Shown here: piece by piece, positions 1 to 11,689 of the stretch
How the letters are laid out: each line of letters starts with the position of its first letter
Position numbering within the stretch: position 1 is the first letter of the stretch
From: Mustela lutreola
Taxonomy: Eukaryota; Chordata; Mammalia; Carnivora; Mustelidae
Direction: 5' to 3'
Assembly: GCF_030435805.1 (NCBI RefSeq)
Contig: NC_081290.1
Span: 34,694,501-34,758,500, forward strand
Length of the DNA stretch: 64,000 nt
Notes under the pieces: generated by a model
The model's input: the letters and a program-made list of their open reading frames with translations, nothing else
The model's database searches: none
What the model was told of the DNA's origin: nothing
Translations under genes and position numbers: made by a program

Positions 1-774
1 CTTCTCCCCACACAGGGAAAGAAAAGCAAACAGTTTCACTGGCCACAGACTCCATTGATCAGCATCAGAACCAGGACCAAACCCCCAGAGATTACGTTAA
101 ACATCCCGCTGCATCAGAAACCAGCAAAGACCACAGACCAACATGAAGATCCAGAGCTTCTCCCCCTTGCCTTGACGTTACATGAGCTCCCGGCAAATGG
201 CGCCATTTTGAAGGAGGAAGAATGAGAAGAGAAGAGCTCTGGTGGGGAGGTGAACTTCAAATGGTTGACTATTTACTTGAATGGATTTAACTGCAAGACC
301 GAATGTTGCTGTTACTGTGTCTCCCCAAGAACACAAAGGTGTAAACTGTTGTATTAAACTAAGAAAACTACTTCCATATTTGAGAGCATATTGAGTGAGG
401 GAAAAGTCATGCCTTCTCCTGATGTTACCCTTTCTGTGTAGGGAGTTCCAGGAATACAATTCTTTGCCCCATTTTTCTTTTTACTTACAGCATGACAGTT
501 TTGTATATGATTGATAATTTTGGGAAAAAAAAAAAAAAACAGCGTTCTGGGCTAAGCAATTCCCTCCTCCTCTGGGGAAGGAGCCATTAGATGAGTTCCT
601 CTCTGTTCTTCCCTCTTCTAAATCCTCCCAGTCCCAGGGTTGCCTGGGACTGGGTGGGGTAAATCTGCCTAATTCAGGGTTTATTTAACAAATCTGGCTC
701 TCACGCTAAGCCAAGTCCTCCGACACCCTCCAGTCTCCTCCATCAGTAATGAACATGATACTCCCACCTCTATT
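1..774. other. Intergenic DNA, nothing recognised
   Basis: No exon with splice sites or known repeat is recognised. An A15 run lies near 525. The open frame at 178-459 on the minus strand has no family resemblance I know. Confidence 0.5.
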
Positions 775-2090
775 TTTTTTTATTTTATTGAGGATAAAAC
801 TAACATAATGTAATATTCACCATTTTAGCTATTTTAAAGCATACAGTTCAGCAGCTTTTATTATATTAACAACATTGGATTACTATCACCACTATATCGT
901 TCCAGAACATCTTCATCACTATCCCCCCTCAAAAGAAACCATCCCCATTAAGCAGTTACTCCCATACCATGTAGCCCTAGCCCCCCAGCAACCGCTGATC
1001 TGCTTGCTGTCTCCATGAACTTGTCTATTCTGCAGGGCAGTTCATATCAATGGACTCGTAACGCGTGGCCATTTATGACTGACTTGCTTCCTTCACTTTG
1101 AATGTTTTGAATGATTCATCCATATTATTGCATGTATCTGAACTTCATTTCTTTTTATGCTTCATTAATATTCCATTATTTTCTTCATTAACATTCCATT
1201 ATGCTTAATTAATATTCCAATATAGATTCTATATAATATTCCATTATATAGAGTCATGTAATATTCCATAATATTCCAATATAGGAATATTCCATTCCAC
1301 AAATGTAATATACCATTTATTCCATTTATGGAATAAACAAAATATTCCATATTCTACTTTCAATAGTTGATGAACATGCATATTGTTTCTACTTTTGGGC
1401 TGTTATGCATAATGTTGCTATGAATATTCATGTACAAGTTGTTGTATGAACACTTGTTTCATTTCTCCTGAGTATATACTTACCTAAAAGTACAATTGCT
1501 AGCTCATATAGAAATTCTACATTTAATTTTTGAGGAACTGCCAAACTGTTTTTGCATAATAATTGCACCATTTTACATTCCCACCAGCAATGTATGAGGG
1601 TTACAATTTCTCCATATCCTTGCCAGTACTTTTTTATCTTTCTTTCTTTCTTTTTATTATAACCTTCTTAGTGGGTGTGAAGTGGTATCTCATTGCGATT
1701 TTGAGTTGCATTTCCCATATGTTTATTGACCATTTGTATATCTTCTTTGGAGAAATATGTATTCAAGTTCTTTACTCATTTTTAAAAGGGTTGTCTTTTT
1801 GTGGTTGAGTCGTAAAAGTTCTTTATAGATTCTGAATACCAAGCCCATTTCAAATATATGCTTTGCAAATACTTTCTCTCATTCTGTGGGTTATCATTTC
1901 ACTTTCTTGATGGTGTGCTGTGATGAAAAAGTTTTTAATTGTGAAAAGTCCAATTTATCTATTTTTTGTCTTTTGTTGCTTGTGCATCTGGTGTCATCCC
2001 TAAGAATCCATAGCCAAATCCAGGATCATGAAGATTTTTTCTTTGGTGCTATTACCAAATGCAGAATTGGGAGGAAAATGTAATAATCTC
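775..2090 (-). mobile_element. L1 LINE remnant (ORF2 C-terminal part and 3' end)
   Basis: Read on the minus strand this matches the familiar old mammalian L1 end: phrases around 1860-2050 (complement of 'agaaaatatttgcaaa'-type text) and the 'ggaatattattcag' area near 1150-1350. It is strongly decayed and has no usable frame. The stretch 1150-1350 is expanded in AATATTCCATT-like units. Confidence 0.8.
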
Positions 2091-2179
2091 ATTTTTTTTT
2101 TTTTTTTTGGTATTTCCACTACACAGAGAAAATAGATGTAAATAACCTTATTCAGGTTTGAATATTTATTAGCTTCTTA

Positions 2180-2388
2180 TTTTATTTTATTTTTAGGATT
2201 TTATTTATTTATTTGTCAGAGAGAGAGAGAGAGAGCGCATACAAGCAGGGGGAACAGAAGGCAGAGGGGGAAGCAGTCTCCCCACTGAGCAGGGAGCCTG
2301 TTGTGGGACTTGATCCCAGGACCCTGGGATCATGCATGACCTGAGCCGAAGGCAGACACTTAACTGACTGAGCCACCCAGGAGTCCCT
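2180..2388 (-). mobile_element. CAN-SINE (tRNA-Lys derived)
   Basis: Reverse-oriented copy: T-rich start, 'gattttatttatttatttg', GA-rich tract, then the tRNA-related part ending 'gagccacccaggagtccc'. Confidence 0.9.
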
Positions 2389-2589
2389 GTTTATTAACTC
2401 TTTATATATAATTTATTTCATTATAAGTTTATATAATTTGATTTGTAATCATGGCTGTATTTAACAATTTGTTCACAGAATTCCTAAAAATTTAACAATC
2501 AGCTCTCATGAGGGGGCACCAGCCAGCTCTAGCCTGGGCTGGAGACGTGCTCTGAGCTAAGAGGACACATCTCTTTGCATAAACAAAAG

Positions 2590-2760
2590 AGCAGGGACGA
2601 TGAGGTCAGATGGACCTCTCTCAGACTTACTTCTTGGGAGAATTTGGGCAAGTCACTGGATCTCAGTTTCTTCTTCAGTAAAATGGGATGATACTATGAA
2701 TCTCAAGTCTGTGACAAAGCTTAGAGATAAACACATAGAGTCTGATCCCTAAGAGGTGTT
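2590..2760 (+). repeat. MIR SINE fragment
   Basis: Core phrase 'gggcaagtcactggatctca' followed by 'cttcagtaaaatggg', typical of MIR. Confidence 0.75.
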
Positions 2761-3730
2761 CAAAAATGCTAGTGTAATATTATTTCACCATAGCTTGCTT
2801 CAACTTTCTTTTGTAGTCAGAGACACCTGGGAGTCCCCCAGGGTACAATGGGGAGTTCCCAAGTCCCACATGAGATACAGCATTTGTGCGAGGACACCGA
2901 TGCGAATAAATCTCACTCCTTATACACCTGGCAGGGGCAGAGCCTTGGAAATCTTGCCCGGGGTAGTCTGGGGGGAGGGGAAACAGAGTATCAGGCTCAT
3001 GGTCACCCTAGAAATGAGTGAATCAGATTATGATTGTGGTATGTCCCTATAAGACCTTCGTGGCTCCTCAAACATATTTCTGACACATTGCTCAGAAGCT
3101 TGACAATTCTACCCTTTAGCTTTTCAATGTGTCTCCTGAAGGGAGCCAAGGGTTGGCCCTGTGCATATCACAGATTTCTGCTTATCGGCCAGCCTGGAGG
3201 GCAGAGAGCCGGGCCCCAGGGAAATGTCACATGGGCAGTATGTCTTTGTGGATCAGAGTGAGGCGGGGAGGGAGGACTGGGCAAAGTTTCTGGCATAAAG
3301 GAAGGCTTTGCAGGGGTCCTGTTGGGACAGAAGGAAGGAAAAGATACCAAGAAGAGACACAAAACTTGTTCCCCACCTCCCAGAGCGACATGAAGCCTCT
3401 GATTTCACACCACCCCATGAAAGAGCTAACATCCTCTTTGCTTTTCTGGGTCCTCAACAGCAAGTGCCAGGGACACATTTAAGCAGGAAGTAAATGCATA
3501 GTGGCTGGCACTTGAGTCACCTTCAACTCGTTTGTCAACATTTCACAGCCTCTTTGGAGAGAACTGTGGAAAGATGAGCTGAGAAGTATAATCCTTTCGC
3601 CCCGGGGAGGCCAGGTGCTTTTCCTCCTAGTTACCGGCCACTTGCGAAACAGCAGAAACAACCTGTCACCCTTTGGATATGGAAAATCCAGCATTCCGCC
3701 AGCCCCACCAGCAGGATTCTAATTCAGAAA
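2761..3730. other. Intergenic DNA, no recognised content
   Basis: Unique-looking sequence with several short overlapping open frames on both strands (3034-3694). None has a recognisable domain, a good start context or splice structure. Confidence 0.4.
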
Positions 3731-3734
3731 ATGG

Positions 3735-3880
3735 CGGCCAAGGCAGTGTCCAGAAACCTGGCTTGGTTGTGCTAAGCAAGAGGACCCTGAGCAAGTCACC
3801 TGGCTTCTCTAGGCTTCCTTATTCTTTCCATTAATTAGAGATAAGAGTACCACCCCCTGACAAGGTTTACATAACTTGAG
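3735..3880 (+). repeat. MIR SINE fragment
   Basis: Contains 'gagcaagtcacctggcttct' and the following low-complexity MIR tail; diverged. Confidence 0.6.
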
Positions 3881-4259
3881 GAAAATGCTTTGGCCAATGG
3901 TAGATAATGTCATGTGCGTTCAGTATATTGAAGCAGCGGGCGTTATTACTACTGCCCGTATGCTCTTGGGCAAGTTGTTTCGTCTATCTGGGTCCTTAGT
4001 TTCCCTGTATTGCGGGTCTGATGATCTTGGAGGCATCTCAGGTTCCGGCATCCTGTTATTCCATGACAAACAAGATTCTTTGCCTTAGCCCTGGTAGGCA
4101 GGTCTATCTATGGTGACAGATGAGGCCATTGGCTGTTGCCGTAGCAATGGTTAGCAAAGAACTTCGCGAGCAGAGAAGGCTTGTTTACCACTCCCCTTGA
4201 ACAGAGTTTTAAGGCTCTGGGACAAGAGTTATTTGGGGTGTTTCTCTAACCATCTTATG

Positions 4260-4299
4260 GTCGTCTTATTTGTTATTACTTGCTAGATAAAGAGGAGAA
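4260..4299 (+). repeat. 40-bp direct repeat, copy 1
   Basis: Identical to 5936-5975. The unit starts gtcgtcttatttgttattac and ends agataaagaggagaa. The flanks differ on both sides. Confidence 0.9.
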
Positions 4300-4434
4300 T
4301 TAGGAAAGGGGACTGGGTGCTAGGCAGCAGGATGTATTAAAATGATCACCTTTAAAGTGCTGCCAAGAGGCAGGAATAGATGTGATCTCTGACTAAGGTC
4401 ATGGCAGACATGTCAACATTTACTTGGGGTTCTA

Positions 4435-4479
4435 GCAACATCTCTTTAATTTTTTTTTTTTTTTTTGCAACATCTCTTT
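4435..4479 (-). mobile_element. Poly(A)-only retroinsertion flanked by a target-site duplication
   Basis: The 13-mer gcaacatctcttt occurs at 4435-4447 and again at 4467-4479. Between them is only AA followed by 17 T. This is what an L1-mediated insertion looks like when nothing but the tail was copied. Confidence 0.65.
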
Positions 4480-5935
4480 TTCCAAAACTGTTGGTGACAG
4501 AGTGGGGATGAGACAGCTCTATACTTTCAGAATAAAATTCCCCCTCTGGACTCTGGATGGATGAGGCAAAGCCTTCCTTTTCTGAATGGGGCCCAGTGAA
4601 TAATTATAATTAAGTGAGAGCGAGAGAGTGTGTGGGTAGGTGAAATCAAAGCTGTGTCTCTGGGTTGGCGGGGATGAAGGGGGAGGTTGAGGACGTAGAA
4701 CCCTACCAGTGCTGTTAGTCCTGCCTAATATTTTGAGTTATCCAATGTCCTTAACTCAGACATATGGGATAGAGACTGATGACCTTGGATGCAGAGCAGA
4801 GAGACAGGCTTCTTTTCCTCAGACCTGGGTCCCTAGGGCAGGATGCTAAGGATTTCAGGCTGACTTACCCGGAATATCTTAGGTCAACCCTATCTCCATA
4901 AAAAAATAGACACAAAGGAAAAAAGAAGTACAACTATGTGCAGGGCACATTCTCTACAATCTCTATTTTCCCAGAACTTCATTGCTTTTGCCCCTCCCAA
5001 CCAATTTCCATTAGTGATTTCCAGATGTCAGTTAAGGAGCTGGTTTCCAGCTGGTAGAAAGCATTGCTCATTAACAATATTTACAAGACCCCAGGCCTTT
5101 GGATGACAAGTCACAGGGTTTCTGTCACCCTCCCAGCTGGAAGGTCTCCGCTAAATGACAAAGTTCCTGAAGTTTCTCCCTACACATCTTGGACAATGAT
5201 AATGTTTCAAGATCACACTTTGGTTTTTTTTTTTTTTTTTACACTGTCTCAAATATTTGTGTCACTAATTCTATGGTTCCCCGTCAGTACGAAAGAAGCA
5301 TCCGTCACAGAAAAGTGACTTGAGAGGACAAGGGCACCCAGCTGCCATCTGTGTGTTTGTCTGGTGCTCCGTCTCCTGCCTGGAACCAGGGGGGTGAGAG
5401 CTGCGAGTCATCTTAGGGGTGATGTGTTCTCATTCATCCCAGCCTGCTCACCGACCCATCATTCACAATCATGCCATGGCCACACTCTTAGGCTAAGTAA
5501 TAGCAACATATTCTCCAAGTCCTCAGAACAGGGGCCTCCTTTTCACTTCCCTCTCTAAAAGCCCTGTCTCCCGATATAGCCAGTCTTCTTCTGAGGTATG
5601 GGAGTTGGGCTTCAACCTATGTCACGAAGGCCACGTTTCCGCCCAGAAGAGTGAGCGTTCCTTTTCCTTTATTGCTTCTGATGTTGATGAAAAGGAGGGA
5701 GAGGAGAATGTACCCCAGAATTTTGGAGGAATATAAAACTTCAGGAACTATCCAGCAGTTAGCAACTAGAACCGAGAACATAACATAAGAAGAAAAGCTA
5801 AGAGAATTCAAATCACTGGGCCCGAAATAGAAAAGGGTGATTTTCTTTTATTGAAATACGCTTAATTGAAATATAGAGGCTTAAAAATACTTGCTATACA
5901 ACTTGGATGTGCAGGGAAAGTATTTTCTTTGTGCT

Positions 5936-5975
5936 GTCGTCTTATTTGTTATTACTTGCTAGATAAAGAGGAGAA
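5936..5975 (+). repeat. 40-bp direct repeat, copy 2
   Basis: Identical to 4260-4299. It lies between AT-rich L1-like sequence (about 5825-5930) and an old CAN-SINE. Confidence 0.9.
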
Positions 5976-5999
5976 ATCTAATCAAATGTCCAATCCAGC

Positions 6000-6231
6000 T
6001 TAAAATTTAGTTGGTTTTGTTGTTGTTGTTGTTGTCGCTGTTTTTTTGTTTTTTTGTTTTTTGTTTTCAGATAGGGGGGAGGGAGTAACAGTAGAGGGAA
6101 AGAGAATCCCAAACAGACTCTGCACTGACCATGGAACCCAACATAGGGCTCTAACTCATGACACTGAGATCAGGACCTGAGCCGAAACCAAGAGTCAGAC
6201 TCTTGATCAATGGCACCACCCAAGAGCCCCT
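6000..6231 (-). mobile_element. Old CAN-SINE
   Basis: Reverse copy with a degenerate GTT/T-rich head; recognisable from 'gatcaggacctgagccgaaa' to 'caccacccaagagcccc'. Confidence 0.75.
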
Positions 6232-6239
6232 TATAACTT

Positions 6240-7780
6240 AATTTAAAACTGATCATTTAATTGGTCCCTTTTGGGTCTTATTCAGGATCATTCTCAAGGG
6301 GGTATGGCTCCCAATCACTTGTCCCTGGCTTCTCACCTTATCTCAGCTCCTTCTGGAGATATGGACCCTTCAGAGTTCTGCCCCAGCCTCCCTCTGCCAT
6401 CCTGGTGCAGTGGGCATCAGGGCTGGCTTGCAGCCAATGGGAATGGAGGAAGCTTGGGACTACAGAGCAGTAGACTGACTCTCTCTCTCTCTCTGCCTGC
6501 CCAGTATGCAACCAGCCTTTTGTACCACTTTGGACTGCCCCCTCCACCCTTGGCTCCTGTCCCAGAACACAGCCTGCTGCCTGAGTTCTCCTCTCAGAGT
6601 CCTAAACAAACAGGGAGTGGAGAAAAAATCCATCTTCTAGGTGCCTCTTAGCGTATGGAAAACGCCTTTTAAAGGGACATCAGAGCACACATTTTACCAC
6701 TTGCTTCAGTTTGTGGTATCCTTTTCCCACAATGCCCCAGGACAACAAGAAGAAGCAGATTCATTTACTTTCTCTGCTTTAAATTTTCCTGGCTTGAACC
6801 TAAACAGAATGTATAGACGGTTGGTTAAACCCAAATTGTAAACAGCATTATCTTCTCTGCCCTTTGAGAGAAACTCTGTGATCCTGACCAAATGGGAGCT
6901 GAAGTTATTTAGAAAAATCCTTTCTCAAATCTAGCATTCAAGTGGCTGTCTTGCTGTGAAGTCTTACTCTGATTTCAAAACGGAATACTACCTCTCTTTT
7001 GCTTTGAATTCTTTAGGGACCATTATAACCGCTTCTCCAGACAAAAGGATTCCTTCAGCCAGTGAGGAGAAAGCAAAAAAGAAAAGTACATTAATCCCCC
7101 AATGATGACTCCCATTATAACAGTGCGTGTACTCCTCGATGGGCAAAGAAAATTCCCCCGAAGGTCTTGATTCATGATTTTTTTTTTTTTAAGGGAAGGA
7201 AAGGGAAAAGAAGGAAAGAAATCAATATTTTGAAAATTATCACTGATTTCCCCCTCTTTTGATAAGATAGAACAAGGAATGTTTGGGTTCAATCAAAATG
7301 GAAACTGTTTTGAGCAGTGAGAGAAGCTGAGTGTGTTGCCATACTTGGGAACTGGAGTACAAAAGGGTAATTGTGCCAAAGATGGAGAGATGAACTAATT
7401 GACCTCTCCAAATCTCTTCTAGATCACACACCTGCTCGCCTATTCCCAAGAAGGCCCGGAGTGGACGTTGGAGCCATCTTTTTTTCTGGAGTCCAGTATA
7501 GGGGCATGGTCCAAGGAGCCGCACCCGGCATGGTTGCCTCTGTGAGAACAGGACCATGATGGGACCAGGAAGTCCTTGGTTCTGCAGAGTCTGTAAATCT
7601 TTCTGAGCCAGAGCACTGAAGCACTGTGAACTTCAGGGGAGTCAGGGGCTTCTGGGAAGAAGCATGTCAGAAAGGCAACAGAGACTCATTTACCCTGGAG
7701 ACAGAGACGTTGAGGGGACTTTGGGGAGAATGAACCAACCCCACCAGAGGGCCTGTTCGGTGAGTCTATGCTTAAACAGG
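6240..7780. other. Intergenic DNA, no recognised content
   Basis: Unique sequence with a short CT run at 6480-6494 and several overlapping short frames (6261-6651, 7240-7624). No domain or exon signal is recognised. Confidence 0.4.
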
Positions 7781-7798
7781 GTTCTTATTTTTTGTTTT

Positions 7799-7988
7799 GG
7801 TTAAGATTTTATTTATTTATTTGACAGAGAGAGAGAGATCACAAGTAGGCAGAGAGGCAGGCAGAGAGAGAGGGGGAAGCAGGCTCCCCACTGAGCAGAG
7901 TGCCTGATGCGGGGCTCGATCCCAGGACCCTGAGATTGCAACCTAGGCCGAGGGCAGAGACTTAACCCACGGAGCCACCCAGGTGCCC
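7799..7988 (-). mobile_element. CAN-SINE, mustelid-type
   Basis: Carries 'agatcacaagtaggcagaga' (reverse of the mustelid-type tail). Flanked by a near-identical duplication: ttaaacagggttctt upstream, ttaaacatggttctt downstream. Confidence 0.93.
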
Positions 7989-8009
7989 TTAAACATGGTT
8001 CTTGAGAAA

Positions 8010-8165
8010 AATGTCACTTTGTTTCTCCAAGCCTGTTTCCTCATCCATTGAAAGAGGGCATCAGTGCCTGCCTCCTATATTTATTGGGAGATTTCCATGA
8101 CAGAACACAGATCTAGCCCCTCACCCAGGGCCTGGCACATAGCGAGTTGTCAGTAAATGGTATCT
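8010..8165 (+). repeat. MIR SINE fragment
   Basis: Phrases 'tgtttcctcatccattgaaa' and 'gcctggcacatagcgagttg' are MIR-like. Confidence 0.65.
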
Positions 8166-8764
8166 GGTTTTGTGACTACCATTGTTTTTAGTGAAACTCT
8201 TAAAAAAAAAAAAATACAGGCAAGGCAGAGTAGAACATCCTGCACAAGGATCCTCTAGCATACAAAATAAACAAAAGATGGCTTTGTATGGCTCTTTTTT
8301 TCCCTCCTTCTGAATAAAACCAAGGGGCAAAGAGATGAGTCTGAAGTCGTAGCCCATGTTGTCAAATAGGAACCTGATGTAACCCAGATCATCTGGGTTT
8401 TCACTGAGAAAATGACAAGTATATTTGACCCCACCCTGCAGGGGAAGGGTCAGATGCTAAGAACTCAGCCCCTCTACTGTACTCTCATGACCCCAGAAAA
8501 GTCAGAATCCTCAGGCTGAGTGATTTGTGGCAATGTATGCTTGATACTGAGTGGGAGGACTCCAGGGTGAGTGGAGAATGGAAAATTCCTATTTTTTTTT
8601 TATTGTGCTTCATAACTGGTGGGTTAAAAATGAGCATAAGAAATAGAAATAATGCATACTAGAATTACGGGTGGAAGAACCAGGGAAGTCATGGATGTAT
8701 GAAGTAAAAGAAAAAAGAAAAAAAAAGATATTCAATCAGAACCGTAATCACAATGATTCAGCAG

Positions 8765-8895
8765 CTCTAGGAAACTTTACAGTCAACACCCCTGTGATTT
8801 TCCAGATAAGGAAACTGAGGCTCATAAAGTCAGATTACTTGCCCAAGTCCACAGTGAACAAATCTGGGCCTCTCGACTTCAGTCTGGCACTCTTT
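8765..8895 (-). repeat. MIR SINE fragment
   Basis: Reverse MIR phrases: 'gataaggaaactgaggctca' then 'acttgcccaagtccacagtg'. Confidence 0.7.
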
Positions 8896-9281
8896 CCACA
8901 TCCAGGGATTATAGAGAAGACCCTGAGAGGAAAGAACCAAGAAGGAAAAAAAAAATCAGGTCATTTCTAGCCAAATCCCAAGATCTATGATTGGTTAGCT
9001 GGCCGCTTACAGCTTCACGTAAGGAAACTTGACACCAGCAGCCACCTCCAGGAGAAGGCCCTGGGTTGGAGGCCCAATGTTAAAACAGCAAGAAATTGGA
9101 GTTGAGCAATGGATGGCAGGACTCCAGGTCCCAGAAGGGAGCCCATGCACCTGTTTGGGTACCGAGGCATGACAGGACTTGGGCAGGCCCAACCCCAACA
9201 GGAGAGAAGCCAGAGGAGGGCTGAGCAAAGTGCCTGGTTGAAAAACTCACTTTACATCACTCTCTACATTTCAGTGGCCCA

Positions 9282-9438
9282 TCTTTCTTCCTTTCTTCCC
9301 TTCTTTCTTTCCTTCTTACTCTCTCTCTTTTTCATTCTTTTTTTTCTCTCTCTTTCGTTCTTTCCTTCTTTCCTTCCTTCTTCCCTTCCTCCCTCTGTTT
9401 TTCTTTCTCTCTCTTTCTTCCTTCCTTCCTTCCTTTCC
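9282..9438 (+). repeat. Polypyrimidine microsatellite (TTCC/TTTC/TC)n
   Basis: About 157 bases, almost entirely C and T, in TTCC, TTTC and TC units. The open frame across it is low-complexity only. Confidence 0.95.
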
Positions 9439-9439
9439 T

Positions 9440-10563
9440 GCCCAGCATCTAAATCCTCCTTCTTAATGTTGAGGACCCCCCCAACTGTAAGTCAGAGCTG
9501 GTTCTCCTCACACCAGCGCCCCAAGAGTCAACAAGGGGACATGAATCCAGTGTAACTACACTGTAACTTCTGGTTGCTAGCCAATGTGTGCGTAGTACAG
9601 CGAAAAAGAAGAAATCCTTGCCCTCCTTATTCTTGACCACCAAAGGAACCACACAAGTTAGGAACACCACCACCCACACTTTGAGTTATGTGAAGTCACA
9701 GAAACAGTGGCATTGGATCCATGATGGCCGTTGAGGTGGTCTAGTATTAAGATTCATGTCCATGGTTGGTGATGGTGGTGGTATGCTGGCCACATTTGAG
9801 TCTGCTGCCCAGCCTCCCTGGCTTCCAGGCCTGCTTCTCCTTCCTTCTTACAGATTCTGTGAGCAACCTTCCATGAACTCATTTTCCGCCATTGTTGGCC
9901 AGCATTCAACTACAGATACCTGGCCCACACAGGCACCATTCCTCACCTGTGACAGCAGAAGCCAAGAAGTTTTAGAAGGCTAGGCTCAGCCCGACGGTGA
10001 CTCGGTAGTTGTGGGAGCACAATGGAGGATAAAAAGATTCACAGTGGAACACATGTGGTGGAAACACATTCACGTTCAAGGCTTAGAACCTCACCCAGAG
10101 TCACTCAGGTAACTAAGTGACAGATTGCAATGGAAGCCTTTGGGTTTAAATGAACTTTGAAATGTCAGGAAGAAAAGAGGCTTTGGCTCCTTCTTAAAAG
10201 CGGCATTAGATGCTAAAGGTCTGGTCTGGATTATATAATCTAAACCAAGGACTTCCTCAGCTCCGCAAACAATGAGGCATTGATCGAGGAAGAAAGGGAG
10301 TTGAGAACCGTTTCCTGATTAGAACAAGGAAGACAACCCCATGATTTGTAAGCCACACTGAGAAAGTTACGTATCCACACTGGGTCCCTGCTTTTCCATG
10401 CTGTTCCTAAAAGAGGAAAAAGGGAGAAATCCATGCCGGATTAGGGGAAATACCTTCTGATCATCCATTGGGTTCTCATTGTCTCAATCCATGCCCTAGG
10501 CTCATTTTTCCTTCTTTGCAACAAGCCCCAGAGACTTCCATTTCCTACCTGCTCTTTCCTCTG

Positions 10564-10565
<2 letters not shown>
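9440..10565. other. Intergenic DNA, no recognised content
   Basis: Unique sequence; a weak MIR-like patch lies near 10080-10150. No gene is recognised. Confidence 0.4.
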
Positions 10566-10567
<2 letters not shown>

Positions 10568-10594
<27 letters not shown>

Positions 10595-10800
10595 GTGGGT
10601 TTATTTTGTTTGTTTGTTTTGGTTTGTTTTAAGATTTTATGTATTTATTTGACCGGGAGAGAGGGAACACAAGCAGGGGAGTGGGAGAGGTAGGCTTCCC
10701 ATGGAGTGGGGAGCCTGATGTGGAGCTCAGTCCCAGGACCTTGGGATCATGACCTGATCCGAAGGCAGATGTTTAATGACGGGAGCCACCCAGGTGCCCC
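10568..10800 (-). mobile_element. CAN-SINE
   Basis: Long T tract, 'aagattttatgtatttatttg', ending 'gagccacccaggtgcccc'. Duplication 'tcctctggagtt' on both sides. Confidence 0.93.
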
Positions 10801-11114
10801 TCCTCTGGAGTTCTTAGCACTCCTCCATCCCACCCCAAAATGGCTACAGAAGAAGAACATCTCATTCCAGCTTCCCCCAAAGACATATATACAAGCCCTG
10901 ATTCTCTTAAGGATTTTCTTCCTAAGAATTCAGGACAAACAGGGGACAACAAAAATACAAAGAGGTGGTTCATTACAGAGCTTAAGACTCTTACAAGGTT
11001 TCCATAGTCCTTACAAGGTTCCTTTGCGTGCTGACCAAAGCTAAAATGTCCCAGGCATTTCTTTCTCACCAGGACTGCCTCAGCAGGTGTTCCCCATTTT
11101 ATATTCCCAACACC

Positions 11115-11235
11115 CTCTGAATGTTATTAATGGGACTGAAGCCAACAGAGATTGAGTAACTTTTCCAAGGTCAGTTGGTAGTTAGCGGCAGAATTGGAAT
11201 TTGAACCCAAGCCTGTCTGACTGTATCTGCTGCTC
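11115..11235 (-). repeat. MIR SINE fragment
   Basis: Reverse MIR core: 'gagtaacttttccaaggtca' and 'tttgaacccaagcctgtctg'. Confidence 0.75.
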
Positions 11236-11465
11236 TTTTCTACATTTTAGTTCAGCTTTCTAATGCCCACTTCCATCCTTGCTCCTTCTTCCTGTCCCCT
11301 TCGCCCTTATAAATTATTTCTGTTAATTTCCGATTTATCTTTCTAGTGTTTCTTTCTGAGAATATACATACATACACATGCACACACACAGATTAAAGCT
11401 GGTACTATTTATACCATGCCCAGCTGAGTGCCTACTCTGTCTTAAAAAAAAAAAAAATCAATTTA

Positions 11466-11680
11466 GGGACACCTAGGTGGCTCATCGGTGAAGAGTCTGA
11501 CCCTTGATTTCAGCTCTGGTCATGATCTCAGGGTTGTGAGAACGTGTCTGGTTCCACACTAGTCATGGAGCCTGCTTAAGATTCTCTCTCTCCCTCTCCC
11601 TCTCCCTCTGCCACCCACCCCCACCTTTTCCCCAACCCTCATGCATGCACACACTCTCTTGCTCTCTTAAAAAAAAAAAA
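11466..11680 (+). mobile_element. CAN-SINE
   Basis: Forward copy starting 'gggacacctaggtggctcat', with a CT tract and A tail. Duplication atcaattta at both ends. Confidence 0.92.
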
Positions 11681-11689
11681 ATCAATTTA

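Larger units (their letters stand above)
3881..5820. other. Intergenic DNA with a poly(T) insertion and one copy of a 40-bp repeat
   Basis: Mostly unique sequence. It holds the 40-bp direct repeat copy at 4260-4299, the duplication-flanked T tract at 4435-4479 and an 18-base T run near 5223. No gene is recognised. Confidence 0.5.

Noticed and set aside
9109-9555. 148-codon open frame
   Set aside because: Most of it is the translation of a pyrimidine microsatellite (runs of Phe, Leu, Ser).
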